Source: Manihot esculenta (Eukaryota; Streptophyta; Magnoliopsida; Malpighiales; Euphorbiaceae). Taken from it: 64,000 nucleotides of DNA. Below are positions 12,357 to 22,513 of the stretch, piece after piece. The first letter of the stretch is position 1. The number at the start of each line of letters is the position of its first letter. The stretch covers positions 28,305,705-28,369,704 of the forward strand of contig NC_035175.2 of assembly GCF_001659605.2 (NCBI RefSeq), given 5' to 3'. A program made the translations under genes and the position numbers. The notes below the pieces were generated by a model. The model saw only the letters and a list, made by a program, of their open reading frames with translations, searched no databases and was not told the origin of the DNA.

Positions 12357-12380
12357 GGTTCATGTGTTTCCACATGAACC
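12357..12380 (+). other. Conserved 24-nt hairpin upstream of gag (element B)
   Basis: GGTTCATGTG, loop TTTC, CACATGAACC: a perfect 10-bp stem ending 49 nt before the gag start. The identical 24 nt occur in C (17364-17387) and D (37137-37160). Confidence 0.75.
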
Positions 12381-12429
12381 ATTTGGTGCTAATATATTAT
12401 GTGATGTGTGTTGTTTTTCAGTAAGCAAG

Positions 12430-14804
12430 ATGAGAGGTACTCGTTGATCTGCACGATTGACTAGAGTTCTACCAGAAAATAAGGGCATGGATGCCCGTCC
12501 CCCTGCATTGCCAAGGGCAATGTCCTGCAGATCCAATAGGGAGAGAGTGTCAAGGGACCCTAGAAGGTCTTTTGATGCAAGCAGAAGAGGAGCAGTTCAG
12601 GGTGGAGTGTCAGCTGAGGGGGAAGAAATGGATGTTGATCAGAGAAGGGATGGAAGTCTGGGTGTAAGCATGTCTGAAGAGGGCATGGGAGAATCTCAAG
12701 GAGGCACTTAGGCCTCGGGGTTTGCTCAACCACCCCAATATCAACCCTTTCCACAAGGCCCCGGGTATTCGATGGGAGGTAGATCGAATTACCCTAATTT
12801 TAACCCTTATCCCTCTTTCATGCCTTACCCTCCTTTCTATCCACCATACCCCCAATGCCCAATGTATCCACCCTCACCTTTCTATCCAAATGTAACAAAC
12901 CCTAATCAAGGGAATGTTGCACCTCCTCCACCACCCCCGGAACCTGTAGCTCCTGAAGTCCAAGTACCTAACCCTAGCTCATCTAGAGGGAGCAGAGTTA
13001 AGATGACTGACTACTTGAAGTTGGATGCTCCCAAGTTCAAGACGGGAGATGATCCATTTGAGTACCTGAAAATAGTTAAAATGATTACAGATGAGTTAGG
13101 GGCAGATGACAGTAGAGCTATTCAGATGGCGGGGTTCACACTCAAATGCAAAAAGGCCCGTGAGTGGTTTAAAAATTATGTGGACCCAAGATTGGACAGT
13201 TTAACCTGGGAGGAGTTTGCTAATGAATTTGCAGGATGGGCTTTCCTTGATAGCTCAAGGGAATTGAAGATAATTGAGTTTGAATAGTTGAGGCAGACTG
13301 AGGAGATGAGTGTTGATGAGTTTACAGATAGGTTCTTGGAGCTATTGCCGTTTGTGGAGCAAACTTATGATACAGATCAGAAGAAGGCCAAGAGGTATAC
13401 TATGAGGCTCCACTCTAGGTATTCCTCCTTGATTCTTGCAGCAGAGAGGGAGAGCTTCCACACTATAGTGGATGCAGCATGGAAGATGGAGGCTAGTGCC
13501 ATCATTCAGGGAACAGTTAAGCAGTCTGTGGCACAGTCTTCGGGTTCCAAGACCCCTGGCAGGGGAAAGCTAGATCCCTCTTCTCTGAGTGCAGCAACTT
13601 CAGGCAATAAGAGGTGGAGTAGCACCACCAAAAAGTCAAAGAAGAATAAGTTCTAGAATAGGTTAAAATCAGGTCTGGGACTTGGTGGTGGCTCGAGCTC
13701 GGGTTCAGATGGTGCAGAGTGTTTGAGGTGTGGTAAGCTACATAAGGGAGCATGTCAGTTTGGGACCACAGCCTGCTTCAGGTGTGGGCAGGAGGGACAC
13801 ATAGCACGAGAGTGTCCTAGGGCACCTTTTATGGCACAGTCCCAGCAGACGGCTTCTGGCAGTGTGGCACAGCCAGCAGCTCCAGCCATGACTCAGGGTA
13901 GTGGCAGAGGCAGAGGGAGAGGGGCAGCCTCTTCTTCAGCAGGTTCCCGAGGTGAAGGTCCATCAGCTCCAGCTCTTCACTATGACACAGCAGGAGGCGA
14001 ACACATCCAACACCGTGGTGTCAGGAAATCTCATCATTGGTTGTTCAGATGTGTATGCTTTAATGGACCCTGGTGCATCTCATTTTTTTGTTGCTCCGAG
14101 AACCGTTGAGAGGTTAGGTTTGATAGTCTCTGGGTTGGAGTGTTCCCTCTGGGTCAGTGGACCTAAGTGTGATCCATCAGTGGCAGAGTCAGTCTGCCGG
14201 TATAGTCCAGTGTTTGTGGAGAGTAGATGCCTTCCAGCCGACCTTGTGGTTCTAGACTTGATGGATTTTAATGTCATTCTAGGGATGGATTGGCTATCTG
14301 GTCATGGTGCTACCTTGGACTGCAGAGACAAGGTAGTCAGGTTCAGAGATCTGGATGGGTCAGAGGTTGTCTTCAGAGGAGACAGGATGGGTACGCCTAG
14401 AGGTCTGATATCAGCCCTATAGGCTCGTAGGTTGCTCAGGAGAGGTTGTCAAGGGTTTCTAGCTCATGTGAGAGAGCTGGATAGTCAGGTTAGGGAGCCC
14501 ACCTCAGTGCCCGTGGTCAGAGAGTTTCCAGATGTCTTCCTAGATGAGTTCCAGGACTACCACCTGCTAGGGAGATAGAGTTTGAAATAGAATTGATGCC
14601 TGGAACCAGACCGATCTCTATCCCTCCCTACAGGATGGCACCAGCAGAGTTGAAAGAGTTAAAGGAGCAGTTACAAGAGTTGGTAAACAAGGGTTTCATC
14701 CGACCGAGTACCTCACCTTGGGGTGCTCTAGTGCTGTTTGTAAGGAAAAAGGATGGATCCTTGAGACTTTGTATCTACTACAGGCAGTTGAACAAAGTCA
14801 CTAC
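12430..14804 (+). pseudogene. gag-protease-RT (5' part of gag-pol) of element B
   Basis: Starts at ATG 12430 (MRGTR then TGA at 12445). It aligns throughout with the intact-looking C copy. Visible parts: Pro/Tyr-rich N-terminus with YPPF/YPPYP repeats (12780-12900), gag core from 13001 (KMTDYLKLDAPKFKTGDDPF), zinc knuckle CFRCGQEGHIAREC near 13770, protease motif DPGASHFF near 14067, and the start of RT ([15 protein letters not shown]), where the usual Asp of CIDYR is Tyr. Lesions include stops at 12445, 12709, 13285, 13654 and 14419 and a one-base deletion near 14551. The frame is then cut by element C after 14804 and resumes at 24899. Confidence 0.9.
14800..14804. repeat. Target-site duplication of element C, left
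   Basis: ACTAC, repeated exactly at 24894-24898 right after the 3' LTR of C. The RT reading frame of B joins perfectly across it (..KVTT / [12 protein letters not shown]..). Confidence 0.95.
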
Positions 14805-17184
14805 TGTAATACCCGGCTAGACTCCGGTATCGGAATTCCTACCGTCCGGTGGAATCTCGAAGGTCGGAAACCTCTAGAAGGGTAAAACCATGTTTTATGG
14901 AATGTTTTTAAGGTATTTTATGTTTCTAAAGTAAAATGAAAATTTAGTTTTGAATGAAAAAGACCAAGGAGGCTTTGCCAGGTTCGGCCGCCGAAAGTTA
15001 AGTTCGGCCGCCGAACATGGTAAGGTTTTGGGAGCGCTTTAGGCCTCCGAAAGCCTTGTTTGAGTGAGTCAAGGTTCGGCCGCCGAACCTCATGTTCGGC
15101 CGCCGAACATGCATGAGATGTGGGGGCACGTTAGGCCGCCGAAAGGTGACAGAACCAGCCCTATAAAGGACCCCGTGACCGAAAGAGGCGAGGTTTTCTC
15201 TCCCATTTCGGCCGACGGTAAGCTTTAGCCCTCCTATGGTCATTTTAAGTGTTTTCCCTCAAATCTTTCAGATCTTAACAAGTTACATCTTGTTTTTGAA
15301 GAGTTTTGAAGTTTGAGCAAGTTTGGAAGCTTGGAAATCAAAGAGTGGATTTCTCCCTACCTCCAAGCTAGGATCGTTCTTCCTCTCGATCTTCAAGAGG
15401 TAAGAGCCGATCTTAAGCTCCTTATGTGTTTTAAGTAAGTTTTAAGTTGTTTTATGGGGTAGAATGGCATGTATAGGGTTGTATGAGTTTTTAAGCAAAT
15501 GTTAGGTTTTATGTGATTTGTGAACAATGTGGCTTGCTTGTGTGTTGTAGTTGGGGTTTAAGTTAGTTTGAGGCCCCTAGGAGCTTGTATGCTTGAGTAT
15601 GCATGTTGTAGAATAGGGTTATGCATGATTGGTTGTGTAGGGGGTTGAAATGGGCATGAAGAACCAAGTTTCTGCCCTTTGGCAGAAACCAGGTTCGGCA
15701 GCCGAAGGCACTTTCGGCCGCCGAACCAGCTTGGGAGGCAGCTTTAGGCTGCCGAAGCCTGCCCCCGAAAGTGGGAGTTTCGGCTCTGTCCGAGACTTTC
15801 GGCCGCCGAAGGTGCCGCCGAACATGCATGAGTTTCGCCTCTGTCTGGGAGTTTCGGCCGCCGAAGGTGCCGCCGAACCTGCCTGACTTTCGGCTCTGGA
15901 AGGACTTTCGGCCGCCGAAGGTGCCGCCGAAAGTGCCCTTCCCAGCCTTTTCTTGCATGTTTTCTAGGGATGTTTTGAGGTGTTTTAGGAGGTTTTTGGG
16001 GGTATGTTTAGAGTTATGTTCTTGTTGTTTGGTGCCTCATTTGAGTCCACCTGTGTAGGTTCGGACCCGAGGAACCGAGACCCCCGGTTGTGAGATAGTC
16101 GTTCAGGATCCGTCGTTAAAGCTTCAGTCACCAGGTGAGTGGAACAACTCCTTAAGTTTTAAAGTAAAGTAAATGAATAAATGAATGAATCATAAAGCAT
16201 TGCCCATGCATCATTATGCCATGCAATATTTCAGGATGTTTGCATTAGAATTCACGAATATGCTGCATTGCATAAATTGATGTTGATGTGGATGGTTGTT
16301 GGGTGATCCATAGTCCTCTGATGTTATGTTATGATGATATGTTACGGAAGACCAGTGAGGCCCATTCTACGCCCCTGGCACTATGTAAGAGAAAGACCAG
16401 CGAGGCCCATTCTACGCCCCTGGCACTTTAGAATGTTATGTTATGTAAGAGAAAGACCAGTGAGGCCCATTCTACGCCCCTGGCATTTGGAGATGTTGAG
16501 GACTAATGGTGACAATACCATCCTTTATGTGATTAGCTGTGATGTGTTGCATTTCATGAAAGCATGAAAAGAAAAAGAAAGAGTTAAATAAAACAATAAA
16601 ATAATAATAATAATAATGATAATAAGAAAAAGAATAATAAAATAAACAATAATAAACCTAAAAATGGAGGAATTAAATCAAATGGTTTTACTTTCTGCTC
16701 ACTGGGCTTTTTAGCTCACCCCCTCTCCCCTAACCCCAGTCTTGCAGGTGCTGAGTAGATAGAGAAGTCAAGAAGAGTAAGAGAAGTTTATGTAATAGCC
16801 TAGTGGTGGACATGGTTTATTTGTAATGTAAAAGTATGTTATGTAATGTAATGAAAGTTTAGAATGTGCTTGACTGGAGTTTGTTTTAATCCCTTGGGTA
16901 TAAGATCCAAAAATGTTTTTATGATGTTTATATTATCTAAGCCTATCATATGTTATGTTACCCATTGGAGTATTTGATGAGGACTCCAACGAGGGGTTTA
17001 TGATATGTTATGTATGCACAGGTTAGGCTTGGAAAGAAAAGTTTTAAATTTTTATGTATGATGTTGATCACGTATGGGATTAAACAGGTTCACAGGATGT
17101 ATGTTTGGCTTGCTACGGGTTCTGGCGGCCTTAAGCCGACCCGAATCCTAGCGCCGGTAGCGGTCCGGTTTCCGGGTCGTTACA
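14805..17184 (+). repeat. 5' LTR of element C
   Basis: TGTAATACCCGG ... GTCGTTACA, 2380 bp. It holds eight exact copies of TTCGGCCGCCGAA (starts 14983, 15003, 15075, 15095, 15713, 15798, 15853, 15907) and one TTCGGCAGCCGAA (15694), a TATA box at 15162, a splice-donor-like AAGAGGTAAGAG at 15396, three tandem units of CCAGTGAGGCCCATTCTACG type (16350-16490), and a distal pyrimidine-rich stretch ending in CAG near 16745. Confidence 0.95.
15162..15168 (+). promoter_or_regulatory. TATA box in element C 5' LTR
   Basis: TATAAAG in the context CCAGCCCTATAAAGGACCCC, about 55 bp downstream of the upstream palindrome cluster. It is the counterpart of the TATAAAAG boxes in B and D. Confidence 0.65.
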
Positions 17185-17187
17185 GAG

Positions 17188-17199
17188 TGGTATCAGAGC
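17188..17199 (+). promoter_or_regulatory. Primer-binding site of element C
   Basis: TGGTATCAGAGC three bases after the LTR end, an exact complement to the 3' end of plant initiator Met tRNA; primes minus-strand DNA synthesis. Confidence 0.9.
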
Positions 17200-17363
17200 C
17201 CTAGGTTCATATGGTCGGACCTAGAGTGTCGGGCTCATAGATGTGATAGAAAGGTCAAGCACAATTGGAAATCATGTCCACTAGGATAGGATGTAGAGTC
17301 CTGTCTAGAATGAAAGTATGTATGCCATGAGATATGCTATGAATATGATGTGTATATGATGTG

Positions 17364-17387
17364 GGTTCATGTGTTTCCACATGAACC
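17364..17387 (+). other. Conserved 24-nt hairpin upstream of gag (element C)
   Basis: Same GGTTCATGTG / TTTC / CACATGAACC structure as in B and D. It ends 47 nt before the gag ATG and lies between the donor-like site in the LTR and the CAG acceptor-like site at 17424-17426. Confidence 0.75.
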
Positions 17388-17434
17388 ATTTGATGCTAAT
17401 GTTTTTTTATCTGTGCTGTTTTTCAGTAAACAGA

Positions 17435-20400
17435 ATGCGAGGAACTCGTCGATCAGCTAGATTGACTAGAGTACCACCGGAGGATGAGGGCACGAGCGCC
17501 CGTCCTCCAGCATTGCCAAGGGCAATGTCAAGCAGGTCCAACAGGGACAGAGCAGTGGGAGACCCTAGAAGGTCTCTGGATCTGGGTAGAAACAGATCAG
17601 TAAGAGGAACGGTTCAAGGAGGCAGGTCAGTGGATGTGGGAGAAGAGATGGATGTGGACCAGAGGAGGGACGGTAGCCTTGGTGTAAGCATGCCAGAGGA
17701 GGGCATGGGTGAGTCTCAGGGAGGCACTCAGGCCTCGGGGTTTGTTCCACCACCCCAGTACCCACCTTTTTCACCATACCCCGGGTATTCGATGGGAAGT
17801 ACATCGGATTACCCCAGTTTTAATCCTTACCCTTCTCACATGCCATACCCACCTTTCTACCCACAGTATCCACAGTACCCTATGTACCCACCTCCATCCT
17901 TCCATCCAGGCACAGCAAACCCTATCCCAGGGAATGTCGCACCTCCACCACCAGCAGAAACCGCAGTTACAGAAACCCAAAGACCTCAGCCTACCTCATC
18001 TGGAGGGAGCAAGGCCAAGATGACCGACTATATGAAGTTGGGTGCTCCCCAGTTTGATACCGGTGATGATCCGTTTGTGTACCTGGAGAAGGTCAAAACA
18101 ATTACAGATGAGATAGGTGCGGATGACAGCAGAGCCATTCAGATGGCTGGTTTCACCCTGAAATGCAAAAAGGCCCGTGAGTGGTTCAAGGGCTATGTGA
18201 AACCGAGGGTGGACAGTCTTTCATGGGAGGAGTTTGCGAATGAGTTCGCAGGATGGGCTTTCCCTGACAGTTCCAGGGAGCTGAAGATGATTGAGTTTGA
18301 ACAGCTGAAGCAGACAGATGAGATGGGTGTCGATGAGTACACCGATAGATTCTTAGAGTTGTTGCCGTTTGCCGGGCAACATCTGGACACAGATTCGAAG
18401 AAGTCGAGGAGGTATATCATGAGGCTCAATTCCAGGTATTCCTCTTTGATTCAGTCAGCTGATAGAGAAAGTTTCCATGCCATTATAGACATGGCCAGGA
18501 GAATGGAGGCTAGTGCCGTAATAGAGGGAAAAGTCAAGCAGTCAGTGGCACAACCTTCTGGTTCCAAGACCTCAGGTGGGGGAAGGATTGACCCTTCATC
18601 CTTGAGTTCAGCTAGTAAGAAGTGGGGCAGTACCACTAAGAAACCAAAGAAGAATAAGTTCTGGAGCAAGATCAAATCAGGTCTGGGATTAGGAAGTGGC
18701 TCAAGCTCTGGTGCTGATAACGCAGTTTGTGCGAGGTGTGGTAAGCTACACCGGGGGGTATGCCGGTTTGGGACGACAGCCTGCTATAGGTGTGGGCAAG
18801 AGGGACACATGTCTTGGGAGTGTCCGAGAGCAGTTCCTACGGCACAGCCCCAGCAGACAGCTTCGGGTAGTGTGGCACAGCCAGCAGCTTCAGTCGCGAC
18901 ACAGGCTAGTGGCAGAGGCCGAGGGAGAGGGTCAGCCTCTTCTTCATCAGTTTACAGAGGGGAAGGTCCGTCAGCTCCAGCACGGATCTTCACAATGACG
19001 CAGCAGGAGGCAAACGCATCCAACACCGTGGTGTCAGGTAATATCATCATTGGTTGTTCAGATGCTTATGCCTTAATGGACCCGGGTGCATCCCATTCTT
19101 TTGTTTCTCCGAGAGCGGTCGAGAGGTTGGGTTTGATGGTCTCTGGGTTAGAGTGTCCCCTATGGATCAGTGGACCCAAGTGTGACCCGTCAGTGGCAGA
19201 GTCAGTCTGCCAGTACAGTCCAGTTTTCATAGAGGGAAGATGCCTATCCGCCGACCTAGTGGTTCTAGACTTGACAGATTTTGACGTCATTCTAGGGATG
19301 GATTGGCTATCTACCCATGGTGCTACCTTAGATTGCAAAGACAAGGTAGTTAAGTTCAGATGTCAGGATGAGTCAGAGGTTGTCTTTAGAGGAGACAGGG
19401 GGAGTACACCTAGAGGTTTGATATCAGCCCTACAGGCTCGTAGGCTGCTCAGGAGGGGTTGTCAGGGTTATCTAGCTCATGTGAGAGAGCTAGACAGAGA
19501 TGTCAGAGAGCCCGCCTCAGTGCCTGTGGTTAGAGAGTTCTTAGATGTTTTCCCAGACGAGCTGCCAGGTTTACCGCCTCCTAGGGAGATAGAGTTCGAG
19601 ATAGAATTGATGCCAGGAACCAGACCGATCTCTATCCCTCCCTACAGGATGGCGCCAGCAGAGCTGAAAGAGCTTAAGGAACAGTTACAAGAGCTGGTAG
19701 ATAAGGGTTTCATCCGACCGAGTACCTCACCTTGGGGTGCTCCAGTGTTGTTCGTGAAAAAGAAGGATGGATCCCTCAGACTTTGTATCGACTATAGACA
19801 GTTGAACAAGGTCACTACCAAGAACAAGTACCCGTTGCCTAGGATCGATGATCTATTCGACCAGCTAGCAGGAGCAGGTTGTTTCTCCAAGATAGATCTG
19901 AGATCTGGGTATCATCAGCTGAGGATCAGAGATGAAGACGTGCCGAAGACAGCATTCAGGACCAGATATGGGCATTTTGAGTTCCTAGTGATGCCGTTCG
20001 GGTTAACAAACGCCCCTGCAGCATTCATGGATCTCATGAACAGAGTATTTAGCCAATACCTGGATCACTTCGTTATTGTCTTCATAGATGATATCTTAGT
20101 GTATTCCAGGAATGCAGAAGAGCATGCCCATCATCTGCGGTTGGTCTTGCAGACTTTGAGGGAACATGGCTTGTATGCCAAGTTCTCTAAATGTGAGTTC
20201 TGGCTGAGGAGCATTTCGTTCTTGGGGCATGTAGTGTCAGAGAATGGTATTGAGGTGGACCCCAAGAAGACAGAAACTGTGGCTAACTGGCCTAGACCCA
20301 CTTCAGTGACAGAGATTAGAAGTTTTTTGGGTTTGGCAGGTTACTACAGGAGGTTCGTTCAGGACTTCTCAAAGATAGCAGCTCCTCTGACCAGGTTAAC

Positions 20401-21676
20401 CAGGAAGAATCAGAAGTTTCTGTGGACCGACCAGTGCGAAGAGAGTTTTGAAGAGCTTAAGAAGAGGTTGACTTCAGCACCAGTTTTAGCTCTGCCATCT
20501 AGTGATGAGGACTTTACAGTCTTTTGTGATGCGTCCCGTGTGGGACTGGGTTGTGTACTGATGCAGAATGAGAGGGTGATTGCTTATGCTTCTAGGCAGC
20601 TGAAGAAGCATGAGTTGAATTACCCCACACATGACCTTGAGATGGCAGCAGTAATCTTTGCACTCAAGATGTGGAGGCACTACCTCTATGGGGTAAAATG
20701 TGAGATCTTTACAGATCATAAGAGCCTGCAGTACATCCTGAGTCAAAGAGATTTGAACTTGAGACAGAGGAGATGGGTGGAGCTGCTGAGTGACTATGAT
20801 TGCAAGATTCAGTATCATCCGGGTAAGGCGAATGTCGTGGCGGACGCCCTAAGCCGGAAGTCACTAGGCAGTCTATCCCACATCACAGCAGAACGAAGAC
20901 CAGTAGTAAAGGAGTTCTACAAGCTCATCGAAGAAGGGCTACAGTTAGAGTTGTCGGGTACAGGTGCCTTGTTGGCTCAGATGAAAGTGACACCCGTGTT
21001 CCTTGAGCAAGTCGCTCAAAAACAGCATGAGGACCCCGAGTTAGTGAACATTGCCAGGACTGTTCAGTCAGCCAATGATAGTGAGTTCAGATTCGGCAGT
21101 AAGGGGATCCTCCGCTATGGGAGTCGATTATGTGTACCAGATGACATAGGGCTAAAAGGAGACATTATGAGAGAGGCTCATAATGCAAGATACAGCATTC
21201 ACCCCGGAGCCACCAAGATGTATCAAGATTTGAAGAAAGTTTATTGGTGGCCGGCAATGAAGAAAGAAGTGGCACAGTTCGTGTCAGCCTGCGAAATATG
21301 TCAGAGGGTGAAGCTGGAACATCAGAAACCTGCTGGAATGCTTAACCCGCTACCGATTCCAGAATGGAAATGGGAAAATATAGCTATGGACTTCGTAGTA
21401 GGGTTACCGGCGACGTCCAACAGATTAGACTCCATATGGGTGATCGTGGACAGACTCACCAAATCTGCTCACTTCATTCCTGTCAGGAGTGGCTACTCTG
21501 TGGATAAGTTGGCGCAGGTATATGTGGATGAGATCGTCAGGCTGCATGGGGTTCCTGTTTCGATAGTGTCAGATAGAGGGCCCCAGTTCACCTCCAGGTT
21601 TTGGCGGAGTCTGCAGAATGCCATGGGTACTAGGTTGGATTTCAGTATTGCCTTCCACCCCCAGACTGATGGATAG
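17435..21676 (+). CDS. gag-pol polyprotein of element C (to amber codon 1414)
   Basis: ATG 17435 ([10 protein letters not shown]) is chosen because B starts at the same place; the frame is open 22 codons further upstream. Gag: Pro/Tyr-rich N-terminus, gag core from about residue 196 ([13 protein letters not shown]), CCHC knuckle [14 protein letters not shown] at 450-463. Protease: DPGASHSF at 549, with Pro where Ser/Thr is usual. [12 protein letters not shown] and catalytic FIDD at 883-886. RNase [11 protein letters not shown] with Asp 1032. Integrase: zinc-binding H1249, H1256, C1286, C1289; core D1319 and D1380. gag and pol share one frame with no shift. The frame ends at TAG 21674 in place of a Gln, two codons before the integrase catalytic Glu, so the product would lack that residue and the chromodomain. 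Confidence 0.93.
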   Translation: MRGTRRSARLTRVPPEDEGTSARPPALPRAMSSRSNRDRAVGDPRRSLDLGRNRSVRGTVQGGRSVDVGEEMDVDQRRDGSLGVSMPEEGMGESQGGTQASGFVPPPQYPPFSPYPGYSMGSTSDYPSFNPYPSHMPYPPFYPQYPQYPMYPPPSFHPGTANPIPGNVAPPPPAETAVTETQRPQPTSSGGSKAKMTDYMKLGAPQFDTGDDPFVYLEKVKTITDEIGADDSRAIQMAGFTLKCKKAREWFKGYVKPRVDSLSWEEFANEFAGWAFPDSSRELKMIEFEQLKQTDEMGVDEYTDRFLELLPFAGQHLDTDSKKSRRYIMRLNSRYSSLIQSADRESFHAIIDMARRMEASAVIEGKVKQSVAQPSGSKTSGGGRIDPSSLSSASKKWGSTTKKPKKNKFWSKIKSGLGLGSGSSSGADNAVCARCGKLHRGVCRFGTTACYRCGQEGHMSWECPRAVPTAQPQQTASGSVAQPAASVATQASGRGRGRGSASSSSVYRGEGPSAPARIFTMTQQEANASNTVVSGNIIIGCSDAYALMDPGASHSFVSPRAVERLGLMVSGLECPLWISGPKCDPSVAESVCQYSPVFIEGRCLSADLVVLDLTDFDVILGMDWLSTHGATLDCKDKVVKFRCQDESEVVFRGDRGSTPRGLISALQARRLLRRGCQGYLAHVRELDRDVREPASVPVVREFLDVFPDELPGLPPPREIEFEIELMPGTRPISIPPYRMAPAELKELKEQLQELVDKGFIRPSTSPWGAPVLFVKKKDGSLRLCIDYRQLNKVTTKNKYPLPRIDDLFDQLAGAGCFSKIDLRSGYHQLRIRDEDVPKTAFRTRYGHFEFLVMPFGLTNAPAAFMDLMNRVFSQYLDHFVIVFIDDILVYSRNAEEHAHHLRLVLQTLREHGLYAKFSKCEFWLRSISFLGHVVSENGIEVDPKKTETVANWPRPTSVTEIRSFLGLAGYYRRFVQDFSKIAAPLTRLTRKNQKFLWTDQCEESFEELKKRLTSAPVLALPSSDEDFTVFCDASRVGLGCVLMQNERVIAYASRQLKKHELNYPTHDLEMAAVIFALKMWRHYLYGVKCEIFTDHKSLQYILSQRDLNLRQRRWVELLSDYDCKIQYHPGKANVVADALSRKSLGSLSHITAERRPVVKEFYKLIEEGLQLELSGTGALLAQMKVTPVFLEQVAQKQHEDPELVNIARTVQSANDSEFRFGSKGILRYGSRLCVPDDIGLKGDIMREAHNARYSIHPGATKMYQDLKKVYWWPAMKKEVAQFVSACEICQRVKLEHQKPAGMLNPLPIPEWKWENIAMDFVVGLPATSNRLDSIWVIVDRLTKSAHFIPVRSGYSVDKLAQVYVDEIVRLHGVPVSIVSDRGPQFTSRFWRSLQNAMGTRLDFSIAFHPQTDG

Positions 21677-22423
21677 TCAGAAAGGACCATCCAGACTATA
21701 GAGGATATGCTCAGGATGTGTGTGCTGGACTTTGGCGGTTCTTGGAGGCAGCATCTACCTTTGGTGGAGTTTGCCTACAACAACAGCCATCATGCTAGCA
21801 TCGGGATGGCTCCATATGAAGCTTTGTACGGAAGGAAGTGCAGATCACCTGTTTGCTGGGAGGAAGTTGGAGAGAAGGCCTTGGCAGGGCCTGAGCTAGT
21901 AGAAATTACCAGCAGGGTGGTACCCATAATCAGAGAGAGAATCAAGACTGCTACAAGCAGACAGAAGAGTTATGCAGACGTCCGCAGGAGACAGTTAGAG
22001 TTTCAGGAGGGGGATCTGGTATTGCTCAAGGTGTCTCCAATGAAGGGAGTGGTTCGCTTCGGGAAGAAAGGTAAACTAGCCCCACGATACATCGGACCCT
22101 TTGAAATCTTGCAAAAGATTGGGAATGTGTCGTACAAGCTGGATTTACCTGCTTCAATGGCAAGAATCCATCCGGTTTTCCATGTTTCGATGTTGAGGAA
22201 GTTTGTGTCAGATCCGAGCAAGGTTCTTAGTGAGCCTGATGTGGAGGTCCAAGAGGATCTCACCTATGTTGAACAGCCAGTACGGATCATAGACACCCAG
22301 ATCAGAAAGTTAAGAAACAAGGAAATCCCGATGGTGAAAGTCCTATGGAACCACCACAACTTGGAAGAGTGCACGTGGGAGACACGGGAGTCCATGCTCC
22401 AGCAATATCCTCATCTCTTTTAA
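21677..22423 (+). pseudogene. C-terminus of element C polyprotein: end of integrase and chromodomain-like tail
   Basis: In the same frame as the upstream ORF, separated only by the TAG at 21674-21676. It opens SERTIQTIEDML, whose Glu (residue 1416) is 36 positions after D1380, the spacing of a D,D35E integrase. GMAPYEALYGRKC and the GPFEILQ...YKLDLP...VFHVSMLRK block follow, then a chromodomain-like tail (IRKLRNKEIPMVKVLW, ECTWE, YPHLF) before TAA 22421. The tail type is that of Tekay/Del chromoviruses, where it is thought to steer integration to histone-marked chromatin. It would be made only by readthrough. Confidence 0.9.
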
Positions 22424-22500
22424 GGTAAGTGTGAAGTGTTTTATGTGCTTAGTATATATGTTATGTGTTGTTTGGTGAACATTCGGGGACGAATGTTCTT

Positions 22501-22513
22501 AAGGGGGGGAGAA
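22501..22513 (+). promoter_or_regulatory. Polypurine tract of element C
   Basis: AAGGGGGGGAGAA directly before the 3' LTR; primes plus-strand synthesis. Equivalent tracts precede the 3' LTRs of B and D. Confidence 0.85.

Noticed and set aside
12610..12855. Minus-strand frames opposite gag-pol in B, C and D (for example 17565-17804, 20486-20818, 22003-22263)
   Set aside because: Shadows of the strongly coding plus strand; they recur only because the sense sequence is conserved.
15563..15958. Open minus-strand frame of 131 codons with FGGTFGGRKS-type repeats in the LTR of C (same at 23272-23667, and similar frames near 12000 and 35500)
   Set aside because: It is created by the GC-rich palindrome array, which has few stops in any frame; both strands are open at once and the frames are not kept in B or D.
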